Positions 6,800-14,815 of a DNA stretch of 19,000 bases are shown here, in pieces. The position numbers were made by a program, and so were the translations under genes. Origin of the DNA: UBA9647 sp035506075 (GTDB lineage Bacteria; Bacteroidota; Ignavibacteria; UBA10030); the NCBI GenBank assembly GCA_035506075.1, contig DATJQB010000087.1:1-19000 (forward strand), read 5' to 3'. The stretch's first letter is position 1, and each line of letters begins with the position of its first letter. The notes under the pieces were generated by a model that saw nothing but the letters and a program-made list of their open reading frames with translations, was not told the DNA's origin and made no database searches.

Positions 6800-7600
6800 C
6801 TATTTGGACGCAAGTTCAAGAAGCTTGGCAATAAGGAGTGGTGGATCGAACTGCATTCGCATCGAAATGAAAAAGCGTCCGATTTCCTTCCCGCCGGTGT
6901 CAAGGATGATAACCTCCCTCATTCCGGTTTTCGGCGACGCTCCAACCTGTTGCAGGAGTTTTTCTTCTCCGACATTCCCCCTGACGAGGAGGGTCGGCAC
7001 AAAATGTTTGTCGATCGCATCGGCAATCCCTTCATCTCCCACAAGTTGATTCGCCGCCTCAATGTCGTCTCCCGACTGCAGGATGAGCACCATGATCTTC
7101 CGTTTCTGATCAACCGCGATCTGCCTGGCCTTTGCCATGTCGGGCCATTGGAGCAGTTGCACGCCCGCCGAGTCGCTCAGCCATCGCACCAAGGTCGCGG
7201 TTGGAACGAACCCGACAAAGCGTTTACGCTCTTTTCCGGACGGGCTGAGGACGATGTATGTCGGATAGGCTTTGACACCCATCCGCATCCGAATTGAGTC
7301 TCCTTCCAGACCGTCGTCGCCGTTGATTTTTGCCGCAACGTACCGAGTGGAGAGAATGCTTTTGACGGAGTCATTCGGAAATACCTGCCGGTCCATCATC
7401 TTGCACGGGGCGCACCATTCGGCAAATACATCCATGAAGATCGGCTTGTTCAATCTCAGGGCCTCCTCCTTCGCCTCCCTGAAGCTGAGCCATTTCACGG
7501 ATTCGGGAGCCGGCCAGTACTGGATCGCGAGCGCGGCGACGACGAACAGTCCGCCGGCAATGGCGCTCCATTTCGCATATGTCGTATCGCGCTGGTTCAC
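6800..7600 (-). CDS. Membrane-anchored thioredoxin-like protein with WCAPC motif and second cysteine-free domain
   Basis: A 266-residue protein with one N-terminal membrane anchor (about residues 11-28), so the rest probably lies in the periplasm. The first domain is a thioredoxin fold: SFREAKEEALRLNKPIFMDVFAEWCAPCKMMD, with redox cysteines C63 and C66, and the cis-proline loop AYPT (P113). It resembles the soluble domain of DsbD and thioredoxin_7-type proteins. The second half (about 130-266) looks like another thioredoxin-type fold: KRKIMVLILQSGDD sits where the catalytic motif would be and REVIILDTGGKEIGRF follows, but there are no cysteines. The start is a GTG at 7600, three bases past the permease stop; no in-frame ATG gives a sensible N-terminus. 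The close link to an ABC exporter suggests thiol handling in the same envelope process. Fold certain, partner unknown. Confidence 0.85.
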   Translation of the reverse strand: MNQRDTTYAKWSAIAGGLFVVAALAIQYWPAPESVKWLSFREAKEEALRLNKPIFMDVFAEWCAPCKMMDRQVFPNDSVKSILSTRYVAAKINGDDGLEGDSIRMRMGVKAYPTYIVLSPSGKERKRFVGFVPTATLVRWLSDSAGVQLLQWPDMAKARQIAVDQKRKIMVLILQSGDDIEAANQLVGDEGIADAIDKHFVPTLLVRGNVGEEKLLQQVGASPKTGMREVIILDTGGKEIGRFFISMRMQFDPPLLIAKLLELASK

Positions 7601-7603
7601 GTG

Positions 7604-8368
7604 TTATTCCGATCCCTTGTCGATCTGGATTCTCGTAATGCTCCAGAATGCGAGTGCGAAAATGACGGCTGTAGCTCCCAACCCCAGCAACAGATCGGCG
7701 TACGGCAGTTGAATGCCGCCTGCAACCGCGTCAATGCTGCTGCCAAAACCAGGAGGGTAGAGCCACTCCCTGAGGATCGTCGCCCAGTGTTCTGACCAGT
7801 AGAACTTGCCGAGGAAGCCGGAGATCATTGCAGATGCCATTGCCCAGAATCCAAGCACAACAACGTTGAACGCGCCGGGAATCCAGCAGGAAAGAAGCGT
7901 CATCAACGCGAGGATCTGCGCGGCATGCAAGAAGAACAGTACATGGATTGCCACGATGCGCAGGAAGTCCCATTGCACCGTTCCATTGTAGATGAACGCA
8001 GCAAACAAGATATTCGGAAGCACACCCGCGATCAGGAGTGAGAGGAGAATTGATGTGTAGACAGCGGAAAGTTTAATGAGCAGGTACTGCTGACGCGTAA
8101 CGGGGCGGATCAGGAGCGTTCTCAACCAGCCCTCTTTCACATCGGCGGCGACGACTGCAATGGCGAGCAACGATGCGGCGAGCGGAACGACGAGCGTGTT
8201 GTTGGCAGTAACTGCCATTTTGACCACATCATACGGCTTCGCGAATTTCGATGTGAAGTAGATCGTGACCGCCGAGAGGAGGAGCAGTCCCAACGGAACA
8301 AATGCAGCAGCGACAGTGAGTTGTCGTCTCAACTCGACCTTATATAATTTCCATAAGGCCGGCTTCAT
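7604..8368 (-). CDS. ABC-2 type transporter permease (NosY-like)
   Basis: A 254-residue integral membrane protein with about six hydrophobic segments. It begins MKPALWKLYKVELRRQL, a cytoplasmic amphipathic start typical of ABC-2 permeases, and has the family's VVAADVKEGWLRTLLIRPVTRQQYLLIKL coupling region after the second membrane segment. The ATG at 8368 overlaps the ATPase stop (ATGA) and has AAGGAAGG upstream, so longer in-frame starts upstream are rejected. It forms a transporter with the preceding ATPase. NosY-type permeases commonly serve envelope or metal-related export, but no residue reveals the substrate. The thioredoxin-like gene follows immediately. Confidence 0.88.
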   Translation of the reverse strand: MKPALWKLYKVELRRQLTVAAAFVPLGLLLLSAVTIYFTSKFAKPYDVVKMAVTANNTLVVPLAASLLAIAVVAADVKEGWLRTLLIRPVTRQQYLLIKLSAVYTSILLSLLIAGVLPNILFAAFIYNGTVQWDFLRIVAIHVLFFLHAAQILALMTLLSCWIPGAFNVVVLGFWAMASAMISGFLGKFYWSEHWATILREWLYPPGFGSSIDAVAGGIQLPYADLLLGLGATAVIFALAFWSITRIQIDKGSE

Positions 8369-9105
8369 GACGCCTTCCTTTCGACGAGATGCTTCCGGAA
8401 CGATTCCTCGAGGAACCCCGATGGTGTCCCTGCGAGAGTATGGTCGGCAACGAGCGCTCCATCCAGGATGAACAACACGCGATCGCACACGTGTTCCACT
8501 TCCGTCAGGTTGTGCGAACTGAAGAAGACCGTCGTGTGCTTCGCTTTCTGCTGCATGAGAAACTCCCGCAGCTCGAAGACGGAAGGAGGATCAAGTGCTG
8601 CCGTTGGTTCATCCAGAAAGACGACCTTCGGTGATCCCACAAACGCAACCGCCAGTTCGATCTTCTGACGCATCCCCTTCGACAGCGCGGAGAGTGTGCG
8701 CTGGGCTGCATTCATCAGGTTGAAGTGTTTCAGAATTCCGTCCACCTCATCCTTGGGAGAGAGGTTGCCTGCCAGCATGGCGTGGAGTTCCAAAAAAGCA
8801 CGGGTGGAGACAACATTCGACCGGAACTGTGAATCAGCCTGGTAGCCGATGAATCGCCGAACACTCAAGTCCTCCGGGTGACTGCCGAGTATGGAGACCG
8901 TCCCCCCTTTGTCCGCATTGAGGAATCCCAGCAGGATCCTCAACAATGTCGACTTCCCCGCTCCGTTCGGACCGATCAGACCCACGATCTCCCCCTGGGC
9001 AACGCTGAAGCTCACGCCATTCAACGCGGCGACAGCGTTTTTCGATCGGGGGTTGTAGGTCTTGCTGATGTTATCCGCCTGAAGAGCTACCTGCTGCGAT
9101 TCCAT
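8365..9105 (-). CDS. ABC transporter ATP-binding protein
   Basis: A 246-residue ATPase that powers the adjacent ABC-2 permease. All motifs are present: Walker A GPNGAGKST (45-53), Q-loop glutamine about Q89, signature LSKGM (141-145), Walker B VVFLDEPTAALDP (161-173) and the H-loop histidine in SSHNLTEVEH (H198). The LSKGM form of the signature and short length are typical of CcmA/NosF-type exporter ATPases. A sigma70-like promoter lies just upstream (9141-9169), so this is the first gene of an ATPase, permease and thioredoxin transcript. Function as an ABC ATPase is certain; the cargo is unknown. Confidence 0.95.
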   Translation of the reverse strand: MESQQVALQADNISKTYNPRSKNAVAALNGVSFSVAQGEIVGLIGPNGAGKSTLLRILLGFLNADKGGTVSILGSHPEDLSVRRFIGYQADSQFRSNVVSTRAFLELHAMLAGNLSPKDEVDGILKHFNLMNAAQRTLSALSKGMRQKIELAVAFVGSPKVVFLDEPTAALDPPSVFELREFLMQQKAKHTTVFFSSHNLTEVEHVCDRVLFILDGALVADHTLAGTPSGFLEESFRKHLVERKAS

Positions 9106-9140
9106 GCCGGATGCAAAGTGAGTGTAATGAGTTGGGAACG

Positions 9141-9169
9141 AAAATACGGATGAACATTCCGATAGTCAA
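9141..9169 (-). promoter_or_regulatory. Candidate sigma70-type promoter of the ABC operon
   Basis: Read on the minus strand, TTGACT (9169-9164) is followed after exactly 17 bases by TATTTT (9146-9141). These match the -35 and -10 consensus at five and four of six positions. The -10 box lies about 35 bases before the ATPase start, leaving a short leader. It sits in the only 100-base gap between the CDF gene and the ABC operon. If the organism uses the Bacteroidota-type promoter instead, TATTTTCG also loosely fits the -7 box. Confidence 0.55.
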
Positions 9170-9205
9170 GAACGGGAATGACTGCCGTCGTTCCGCGCTG
9201 AGCCC

Positions 9206-10582
9206 CTAAACAGGCTCGGCGTGGATGGTGAACCGACGCACCAGAGGAAAAGCCTGATACAGCTGCGACTCAACCTGTGTGATGATCTGATGCACCTCAG
9301 CCACGGTCTTTGAATGGTCGAGCCGGCAAGTCAGTGTTACGTGCAGATGCGGAGCATGTTTCAACACCGTGATGTCGCTGCACTCGCGGATCTGGGGTTC
9401 ACGCAGGACGAGCTTCTCGATTTCGCGGCACAGGTCCTCTTCTTCCGCCGTCGCGTGAAGAAGCTCGCCGGTATCGGTGAGCGACTCTTCGAGGTGGATG
9501 GTGATTTTGCCGATGGACCCGACCTCGCGCCGGATTTGCGCCTCGATCTCCTCGGCGACCTTGTGCGCATCAACAAATGATCTGTCCTTGCCGTACTCCA
9601 CATCGAAGTCGATGAAATACTTTCCTTCCGACTGATGCACTTCGAGGTTGTGGGGAGCTCCGAGTCCCTTGTCCATGACGATCATCCTCACGTTGTCGAG
9701 GATGGTTTCTCCCTGACCTTTCATCGGTTCGGCGTGCACGGTTACATCGGCCCCAGGCTGGACGGCATGCACAGCCATTTCGATTTCGTCCATGACGTGA
9801 TGCGCCCGCTCAAACGGGAGTGTACGGCTGACCCCGACGATAACGTCGACGAAAATGCGGGCACCGGAACCGCGGACCCGCATGGAGCGAAGTTCCTCCA
9901 CACCGTTCACAGACCGGATCGACTCAGCCACACTGTTCGTCAGGCCTTCGGGCACCCGGTCCATGAGGGCATCGATCGTGCGCCGTCCGAGCCTGTAACT
10001 GACAAACAGCACGAGGATGGCGACCACAAGTGCCGCGATCGAGTCGACGCTCGAGTAACCGAGCGAGACACAGACAAGTCCGCCCAGGACCGTCAACGAG
10101 GTCCAGATATCGCTTGAGAAATGAAGGGCGTCGGCTTCGAGCGCCTGGCTTCGGTGTTTCTTCGCAACTCTGCTCAGGGCCTTTGAACGCGAAAAATCGA
10201 CGATCATCGACACGATGACGACGCCGTACGCCCAGGCGGTCGCATCGACATGCTGGGCATGTACCGCCAGCCGCTCCACAGCCTCCCAGATGATCCAACC
10301 ACACGTCAGCAGCAGAAGGATCGTCTCGAAGAGCGCCGAAACGTTCTCCATCTTGCCGTGACCGTACTGGTGATCCTCATCGGGGGGCTTGTCGGAGACT
10401 GTCACAGCGAAGAACGTGATCAACGCTGCAAGCAGATCAAGTCCCGAATGCGCCGCCTCGGAGAGAATGCCCAGGCTGTTCGTTGTGAGACCGACGGTGA
10501 GTTTCATCCCGGTAAGAAACACGGCCGCGATGACAGAGCTCAGCGCTATGTTTCTTTTCTCACGTATCGCTTCTGGATTCAT
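9206..10582 (-). CDS. Cation diffusion facilitator metal exporter with tripled C-terminal domain
   Basis: A 458-residue inner-membrane divalent-metal/proton antiporter of the CDF family. The transmembrane metal site is HSGLD (H45, D49) in helix 2 and HFSSD (H154, D158) in helix 5, the HD-HD arrangement usually linked to zinc and cadmium. The family loop HQYGHGK (71-77) is present. About six membrane helices span residues 11-200. Ordinary members have about 300 residues with one cytoplasmic domain. Here three similar units follow, at about 212-286, 291-366 and 380-457, each ending in a related strand (VTVHAEP, ITIHLEE, FTIHAEP). The ATG at 10582 overlaps the stop of the upstream dipeptidase gene. 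Transporter family certain; metal and the role of the extra domains inferred. Confidence 0.93.
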   Translation of the reverse strand: MNPEAIREKRNIALSSVIAAVFLTGMKLTVGLTTNSLGILSEAAHSGLDLLAALITFFAVTVSDKPPDEDHQYGHGKMENVSALFETILLLLTCGWIIWEAVERLAVHAQHVDATAWAYGVVIVSMIVDFSRSKALSRVAKKHRSQALEADALHFSSDIWTSLTVLGGLVCVSLGYSSVDSIAALVVAILVLFVSYRLGRRTIDALMDRVPEGLTNSVAESIRSVNGVEELRSMRVRGSGARIFVDVIVGVSRTLPFERAHHVMDEIEMAVHAVQPGADVTVHAEPMKGQGETILDNVRMIVMDKGLGAPHNLEVHQSEGKYFIDFDVEYGKDRSFVDAHKVAEEIEAQIRREVGSIGKITIHLEESLTDTGELLHATAEEEDLCREIEKLVLREPQIRECSDITVLKHAPHLHVTLTCRLDHSKTVAEVHQIITQVESQLYQAFPLVRRFTIHAEPV

Positions 10583-11649
10583 TTCCGGATCTGTTCAAAT
10601 GTGAGCGTGCCGATGGGATAGCTGCGCCAATCTCCGTAATCGAAGTGCCACCATTCAACGTCGAACACCCTGAACCCTTCCGCCTCCATTGCGTTCCTCA
10701 AGAGCAGCCTGTGCCACCGTTGCAGTGATGTCCCGCCGGGATAGCCCGGATATGCGCGGTGCGAGAACTCGTCATAGCCGCTGACCATCTCGATCGGCTC
10801 GCCGGTCTTCATATCGTAGAGTGAGAGATCCACCGCACATCCCCGATTGTGGCGCGATCCCTTCGCAGGATTTGCGACAAAGTCCTTCTGGCGTTCCGGC
10901 GTAGCATCCCAGAACATCTTGGTGACGTACCATGGACGATAGGCATCGTGGATGAGCAATCCGTATCCGAGCTTTGCGAGCGCCTTGTGCGCGCGCAACA
11001 GTGCCTCGGCTGCCGGACGCTGAAGGAAAGCCCGGGCCTGAGAATAGAACTGCGCCCCCATGAAGTTGTTTGTCGTTGCGTAGCGTACGTCCAGATGGAT
11101 GGTCGAATCAAGTGTTGTCAGCTCGACGAGATCGAACTTCCTGAACGTACCGGATTCCTGCGGAGGAGCGGCTGCAAGCGCTTCTTTTCTGAGGACCTCG
11201 ATGGGCTTGAGAGGATTGATCCGGAATGACCCTTCCTTGCCTGAGCTGTAAACAATTCGCCGGTACACTGTGCGGGCCAGTTCAAGGGAAGATCCATCGC
11301 CCGACGTGTCTCGGCGGAAAAGGCATCGGCGTGATCCATCTGCCATGGGAGGAAAAATGTCGAAACCGTCGTTCCCGTCAGGCTTCAGATGATATGATTG
11401 TTTGGAGTCGATCAGAAACTGCAGCACACCGGAGCGTTCGAGCACTGATATCGTGTCCGTCCCAAGGGAATATTCACCGATGAGTCTTTTCCACTGCGGG
11501 GGAACATCAGCCGGCCTTCCGTTGAGCGAGAGGTCTCCCGGTGCCTGGCTGAGGGATGTCTGCCAGAGAATTGCCAGCAACGCGCAGAGCCGGAGCGCGA
11601 ACGTCGTCCGACGCACCTGATTGAGCTGGATGTGAGGATGGGGCATCAT
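10579..11649 (-). CDS. VanX-like D-alanyl-D-alanine dipeptidase (M15D) with extra N-terminal domain
   Basis: A secreted zinc peptidase of 356 residues. The C-terminal half (about 168-356) is M15D: LDVRYATTNNFMG, DAYRPW with R238 (matching Arg71 of VanX), SRHNRGCAVDLSL with zinc ligands H267 and D274, and EWWHFDY with catalytic E332 and zinc ligand H335. Such enzymes split D-Ala-D-Ala released from peptidoglycan. The N-terminal signal sequence contains RTTFALRLCALLAILWQTSLSQA. Between them, about 50-145, lies a beta-rich segment (WKRLIGEYSLGTDTISVLER) that I cannot name confidently; it resembles add-on domains seen on some Bacteroidota hydrolases. Neither ATG (11649 or 11646) has a clear ribosome-binding site; a GTG at 11616 would give a cleaner signal peptide. 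No vanH or vanA neighbours are seen, so recycling is likelier than glycopeptide resistance. Confidence 0.88.
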   Translation of the reverse strand: MMPHPHIQLNQVRRTTFALRLCALLAILWQTSLSQAPGDLSLNGRPADVPPQWKRLIGEYSLGTDTISVLERSGVLQFLIDSKQSYHLKPDGNDGFDIFPPMADGSRRCLFRRDTSGDGSSLELARTVYRRIVYSSGKEGSFRINPLKPIEVLRKEALAAAPPQESGTFRKFDLVELTTLDSTIHLDVRYATTNNFMGAQFYSQARAFLQRPAAEALLRAHKALAKLGYGLLIHDAYRPWYVTKMFWDATPERQKDFVANPAKGSRHNRGCAVDLSLYDMKTGEPIEMVSGYDEFSHRAYPGYPGGTSLQRWHRLLLRNAMEAEGFRVFDVEWWHFDYGDWRSYPIGTLTFEQIRK

Positions 11650-11746
11650 CAGTCGGTAGTATGTCTCAAATACTGTTTGATGTTCGCGGGATCAGCCGTC
11701 TGTCATCAGCGATTGTCCCGCTCGGTCGCCCGGAGCAAGACGGCAG

Positions 11747-12604
11747 TCAGAACTTGAGCACCTCCCGCATCCGGAGGAGCAACGGCTGAATTTCCCTGTC
11801 CCAGTATTGCCACGTATGGCCTCCCGGGGTTTCGTGATATTCGTACGCCGCGCCATAGGTGCGGAGAAGATCGGTAAAGGCCCTGTTGGCCGGAAGAAAT
11901 GTTCTGTAGCCGTCCTGTGTACCGATCGCCATATAAATGTACGGCAAAGAATCTTTTGATGTCTGGCGATAGAGAAGAAACACATCGTGGGCATTGCGAA
12001 TTCCGGTCGTTTTTTCGCCGAATGCCTTCTTCAGGCTTGGCAGTAACGCCCGTTCAGCGGGCCTCGTCGTGTCGTTCATTCCTCTCGGGAATGCGATCGC
12101 CCCGCTGAGAGATCCAAGGAACGCGTAGTGGGTTGGATGTCGCAGGCCGAGCATGAGGGCACCGTAGCCACCCATTGAGAGACCCGCAATCGCCTGACGG
12201 GTCGTATCAACAGAATACATCGTTTGAATGTACTGCGGGATGTCTTTGACGAGGTATGTCTCAAACTGGTCATTCTGCTCGGTAAACGAATTGATGTACC
12301 AGGAATTTTCGGCATCCGGCATGACGATAAGAAGCGGAAGTTCCCTGGCGTATTCCTGCAGCCGCGAATGCTTCAACCAGTCCTCAGGCCCTCCTGTATA
12401 GCCGTGAAGCAGATAGAGCACAGGGTAGCGCTTCATCGGATCATAGTGTGCCGGCACGAGGACAGACAGTTTTTTTGTCCGGCCGAGACTTGGCATGAAG
12501 AAACTGTCGACACGGACAAGCGGTTGTGCCACCGCCTGTGCCGCGGCAAGGAACGTGATCGTGAGAAGAACAGCGAACGTTTGACGAGGATTCGATCGTT
12601 TCAT
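11747..12604 (-). CDS. Secreted alpha/beta-hydrolase esterase (esterase D / feruloyl-esterase-like)
   Basis: A 285-residue hydrolase with a signal peptide (MKRSNPRQTF, then AVLLTITFLAAAQAVAQ). The catalytic triad can be read directly: nucleophile S143 in GLSMGGYG, D231 in GTQDGYR and H263 in GGHTWQYW. The oxyanion-hole HGYTGG follows strand VLYLLHG (62-68). This is the Pfam Esterase family, which includes esterase D, feruloyl esterases and mycolyltransferase relatives; members cleave acyl esters of sugars or similar compounds. ATG 12604 is chosen because the signal peptide begins there; no Shine-Dalgarno is visible. The gene starts 22 bases after the VWA gene and is probably its cotranscript. 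Substrate unknown. Confidence 0.88.
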   Translation of the reverse strand: MKRSNPRQTFAVLLTITFLAAAQAVAQPLVRVDSFFMPSLGRTKKLSVLVPAHYDPMKRYPVLYLLHGYTGGPEDWLKHSRLQEYARELPLLIVMPDAENSWYINSFTEQNDQFETYLVKDIPQYIQTMYSVDTTRQAIAGLSMGGYGALMLGLRHPTHYAFLGSLSGAIAFPRGMNDTTRPAERALLPSLKKAFGEKTTGIRNAHDVFLLYRQTSKDSLPYIYMAIGTQDGYRTFLPANRAFTDLLRTYGAAYEYHETPGGHTWQYWDREIQPLLLRMREVLKF

Positions 12605-12626
12605 AGTCGTGAATGTATGTGATGGT

Positions 12627-14783
12627 TCAGAGCATCCCGTATTTTTTCCTGAGAAACCACTCGACTGAAAACAGTGCAACAAGAAGCCCGAGCATCCAGG
12701 AGGTGTTCCAGAGCTCCATGCTTCGCGATTGGCGGACGTCCCTTGGGTGAAAACCATTCAGGGAAGCAAGATCACGCGGAAGCCTCTCAAGGTCGCCGGG
12801 ATCAAGATATCGTCCTCCCGTGCGCGTCGCAATCTGCTGAAGCAGATCCTTGTTGGCTTTTGTATCAAGGAATTCAACATTTAAGCCGCCGACAGAGAAC
12901 GAACCATGTTCCTGCCCAAGTTGGCGTCCGCCGGCTGTAACATTCGCGTTGTACGTGTAGTCACCTTCCGGCAGGGAGCCGAACGCCCCTTCGAATCTTC
13001 CGCTGCCAAGCGAAGAAAGTGTCAGCTGATTCGTCTCGTTCTTTGTGCTCACGGCGAGCGATACTTCCGCATCGTCGATCGGTTTGAAATTCTCATCATA
13101 GACTTGCGCGGTAAATTCCACCGGCTCCGATCCGCCGAACAGCTCTCGCGTCGGACGCACCTGGAGGGGCTTTTCATCGTCCCGCGTCACAATCCATCGG
13201 ACGCCGTTGCTGAAAAGATTGTCGAGCAGCCGCTCCGAACCCGGGATTCCGTCTGAATAGCTCTTCCATCTCCACACTCCATAACAGAGCAGTGCGACGG
13301 ATTTCTGACGATTCACATTGCGCTCAAGCAGCAAAGGCTCCGCTGCAGGCTGTGATTGCCCGCGCACCGTTGCAAGCACGATGTCCTCAGGTTTGGACCT
13401 GAACGGTTCATCGGGTATGAAGACGGGCGGGAGTTTCGCCCAGACATCCCAGGATGACGTGACTCGCAGAATCGGATTATTGCGCTGATTCTCAAGTGCC
13501 GCGAAAAAAGCCTGTGTTTCCGTCCCGGATTTTGCGGGAACGTTGAACGGCAGAAAATCCTGCAGCCGCACGAGTTTCCCAATGTCCGTCATGCGACTCA
13601 GAACGAAGAATATCCCCTTGCCGCCCGCAGCCGCAGCGATGATTGATTGGATTGTAGGGGCCGTGCTTCTGACACCTGGAAATCCGACAAGAACAATGCA
13701 GTCCGCCTGGTGCGTCTCCTGATCGGTCAACACCCCTTCGTAGAACTGACCGTTTCCTCTGTCGATGAAGCTTCTGACTTCCACATTGGGATCATCCTGC
13801 AGTGCACGCCGGATTGCCGATACGTCAGGACTTGGAGCGCCGGAAACCAGAAGCACGCGCATCTTGCTCTTGAGGACCTTCACAAAGAACACGGATGTGT
13901 TATTCTGTTCGCTCACTTCGTCAGGCAGCCGGGACACTTCCACGCTCAGTTTCTTCGTTCCCTCGGCATCCGGCGTAAACGCCAGCGGAACATCATATTC
14001 CCGGACACCGGGTTCAAGCTGAATGGTACGGCGATCGAGCACCGTTCCCTTCTCCACGAGCGTCACTTCGACGCGCTCGTCCTTCATCCCTGAACTTTTC
14101 ACGGTCGCGCTGACAGGGACTTTGTTCCCGACATACGTGACTGCATTCGCGAGAACTTTCTGCACCATAACATCGCGCGGCTCCGCTGTGTCGCCGATTC
14201 CAACCGTGAACACAGGGACCCCTGTTTCCTCCGCTTCAAACAGCGGACTCGCTCCGCTTGTAGAGTTGCCGTCGGTGATGAGCAGCACTGCCTGGAGATT
14301 TCTCTCAGCGCTTTGTTCCCTCAGTTCCCTCAGCGCTCCGCCGATATTAGTTCCTTCTCCCCTGAACGATACAGAGTCGTGCGAGAGCGATCGAAGGAGA
14401 TGAAGTTTTGTGTCGAAGACCCCGTACTGCAATGCTCCTGTTTCTTCGATTGTTTTGAATGCGGGAGCGTCCAGGGTCTTCAGGAGCATTTCCTTCCTGT
14501 CCCCCGTCTTGTCGCGAATCGTCATGCTCCTCGATTGATCGACGAGAACCGCGAGCACCGGTTTGTCGTTGTGGTGAACTATGAGGGAGAGCAACGGCTC
14601 GCCGATGAGGAGAAAAAGAAGGAAGAGAGCGACACTTCGCACGACCATCAACGCACCCCGTACCGCGCGTGACACGGGAGGCACCGTGACATGGTACGCA
14701 ACAACACCCAGCACGCCCGCCGCCGCGGCAGCGAGCAGAAGCATCACGCTTGGAAACGTTGCGGTAAGATGGAGATCAGGCAT
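12627..14783 (-). CDS. Membrane-anchored VWA-domain protein with glutamine-amidotransferase-like region
   Basis: A 718-residue envelope protein. Two hydrophobic helices lie at about 13-31 and 44-68. A von Willebrand factor A domain follows with an intact metal-ion adhesion site: DQSRS (D82, S84, S86), T145 in GEGTNIGGAL and D171 in LLITDGNS. The middle (about 308-440) starts MRVLLVSGAPSPD and looks like the class-I amidotransferase-like fold found in related BatA-associated proteins. Two beta-sandwich-like stretches follow and the protein ends with a membrane anchor (about 694-711) and RKKYGML. Such proteins accompany MoxR ATPases, and a moxR gene lies two genes upstream. MoxR is thought to act as a chaperone for VWA partners. 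No DUF58 gene is present here. Architecture clear; cellular task unknown. Confidence 0.87.
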   Translation of the reverse strand: MPDLHLTATFPSVMLLLAAAAAGVLGVVAYHVTVPPVSRAVRGALMVVRSVALFLLFLLIGEPLLSLIVHHNDKPVLAVLVDQSRSMTIRDKTGDRKEMLLKTLDAPAFKTIEETGALQYGVFDTKLHLLRSLSHDSVSFRGEGTNIGGALRELREQSAERNLQAVLLITDGNSTSGASPLFEAEETGVPVFTVGIGDTAEPRDVMVQKVLANAVTYVGNKVPVSATVKSSGMKDERVEVTLVEKGTVLDRRTIQLEPGVREYDVPLAFTPDAEGTKKLSVEVSRLPDEVSEQNNTSVFFVKVLKSKMRVLLVSGAPSPDVSAIRRALQDDPNVEVRSFIDRGNGQFYEGVLTDQETHQADCIVLVGFPGVRSTAPTIQSIIAAAAGGKGIFFVLSRMTDIGKLVRLQDFLPFNVPAKSGTETQAFFAALENQRNNPILRVTSSWDVWAKLPPVFIPDEPFRSKPEDIVLATVRGQSQPAAEPLLLERNVNRQKSVALLCYGVWRWKSYSDGIPGSERLLDNLFSNGVRWIVTRDDEKPLQVRPTRELFGGSEPVEFTAQVYDENFKPIDDAEVSLAVSTKNETNQLTLSSLGSGRFEGAFGSLPEGDYTYNANVTAGGRQLGQEHGSFSVGGLNVEFLDTKANKDLLQQIATRTGGRYLDPGDLERLPRDLASLNGFHPRDVRQSRSMELWNTSWMLGLLVALFSVEWFLRKKYGML

Positions 14784-14815
14784 CTCGTGCGGCAGTTGTC
14801 AGATCGTACGGTGTG

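Noticed and set aside
5868..7297. Long plus-strand ORFs opposite the acyltransferase and thioredoxin genes
   Set aside because: The opposite strand carries proteins with clear motifs; these frames are rich in charged residues without any domain pattern.
10579..11649. Glycopeptide (vancomycin) resistance gene
   Set aside because: VanX-like enzymes are common outside resistance clusters, and no vanH, vanA, vanR or vanS neighbour is present.
11695..11744. GCCGTCT/AGACGGC inverted repeat in the gap between esterase and dipeptidase genes
   Set aside because: The arms are seven bases and 36 bases apart with no T-run, so neither a terminator nor an operator is supported.
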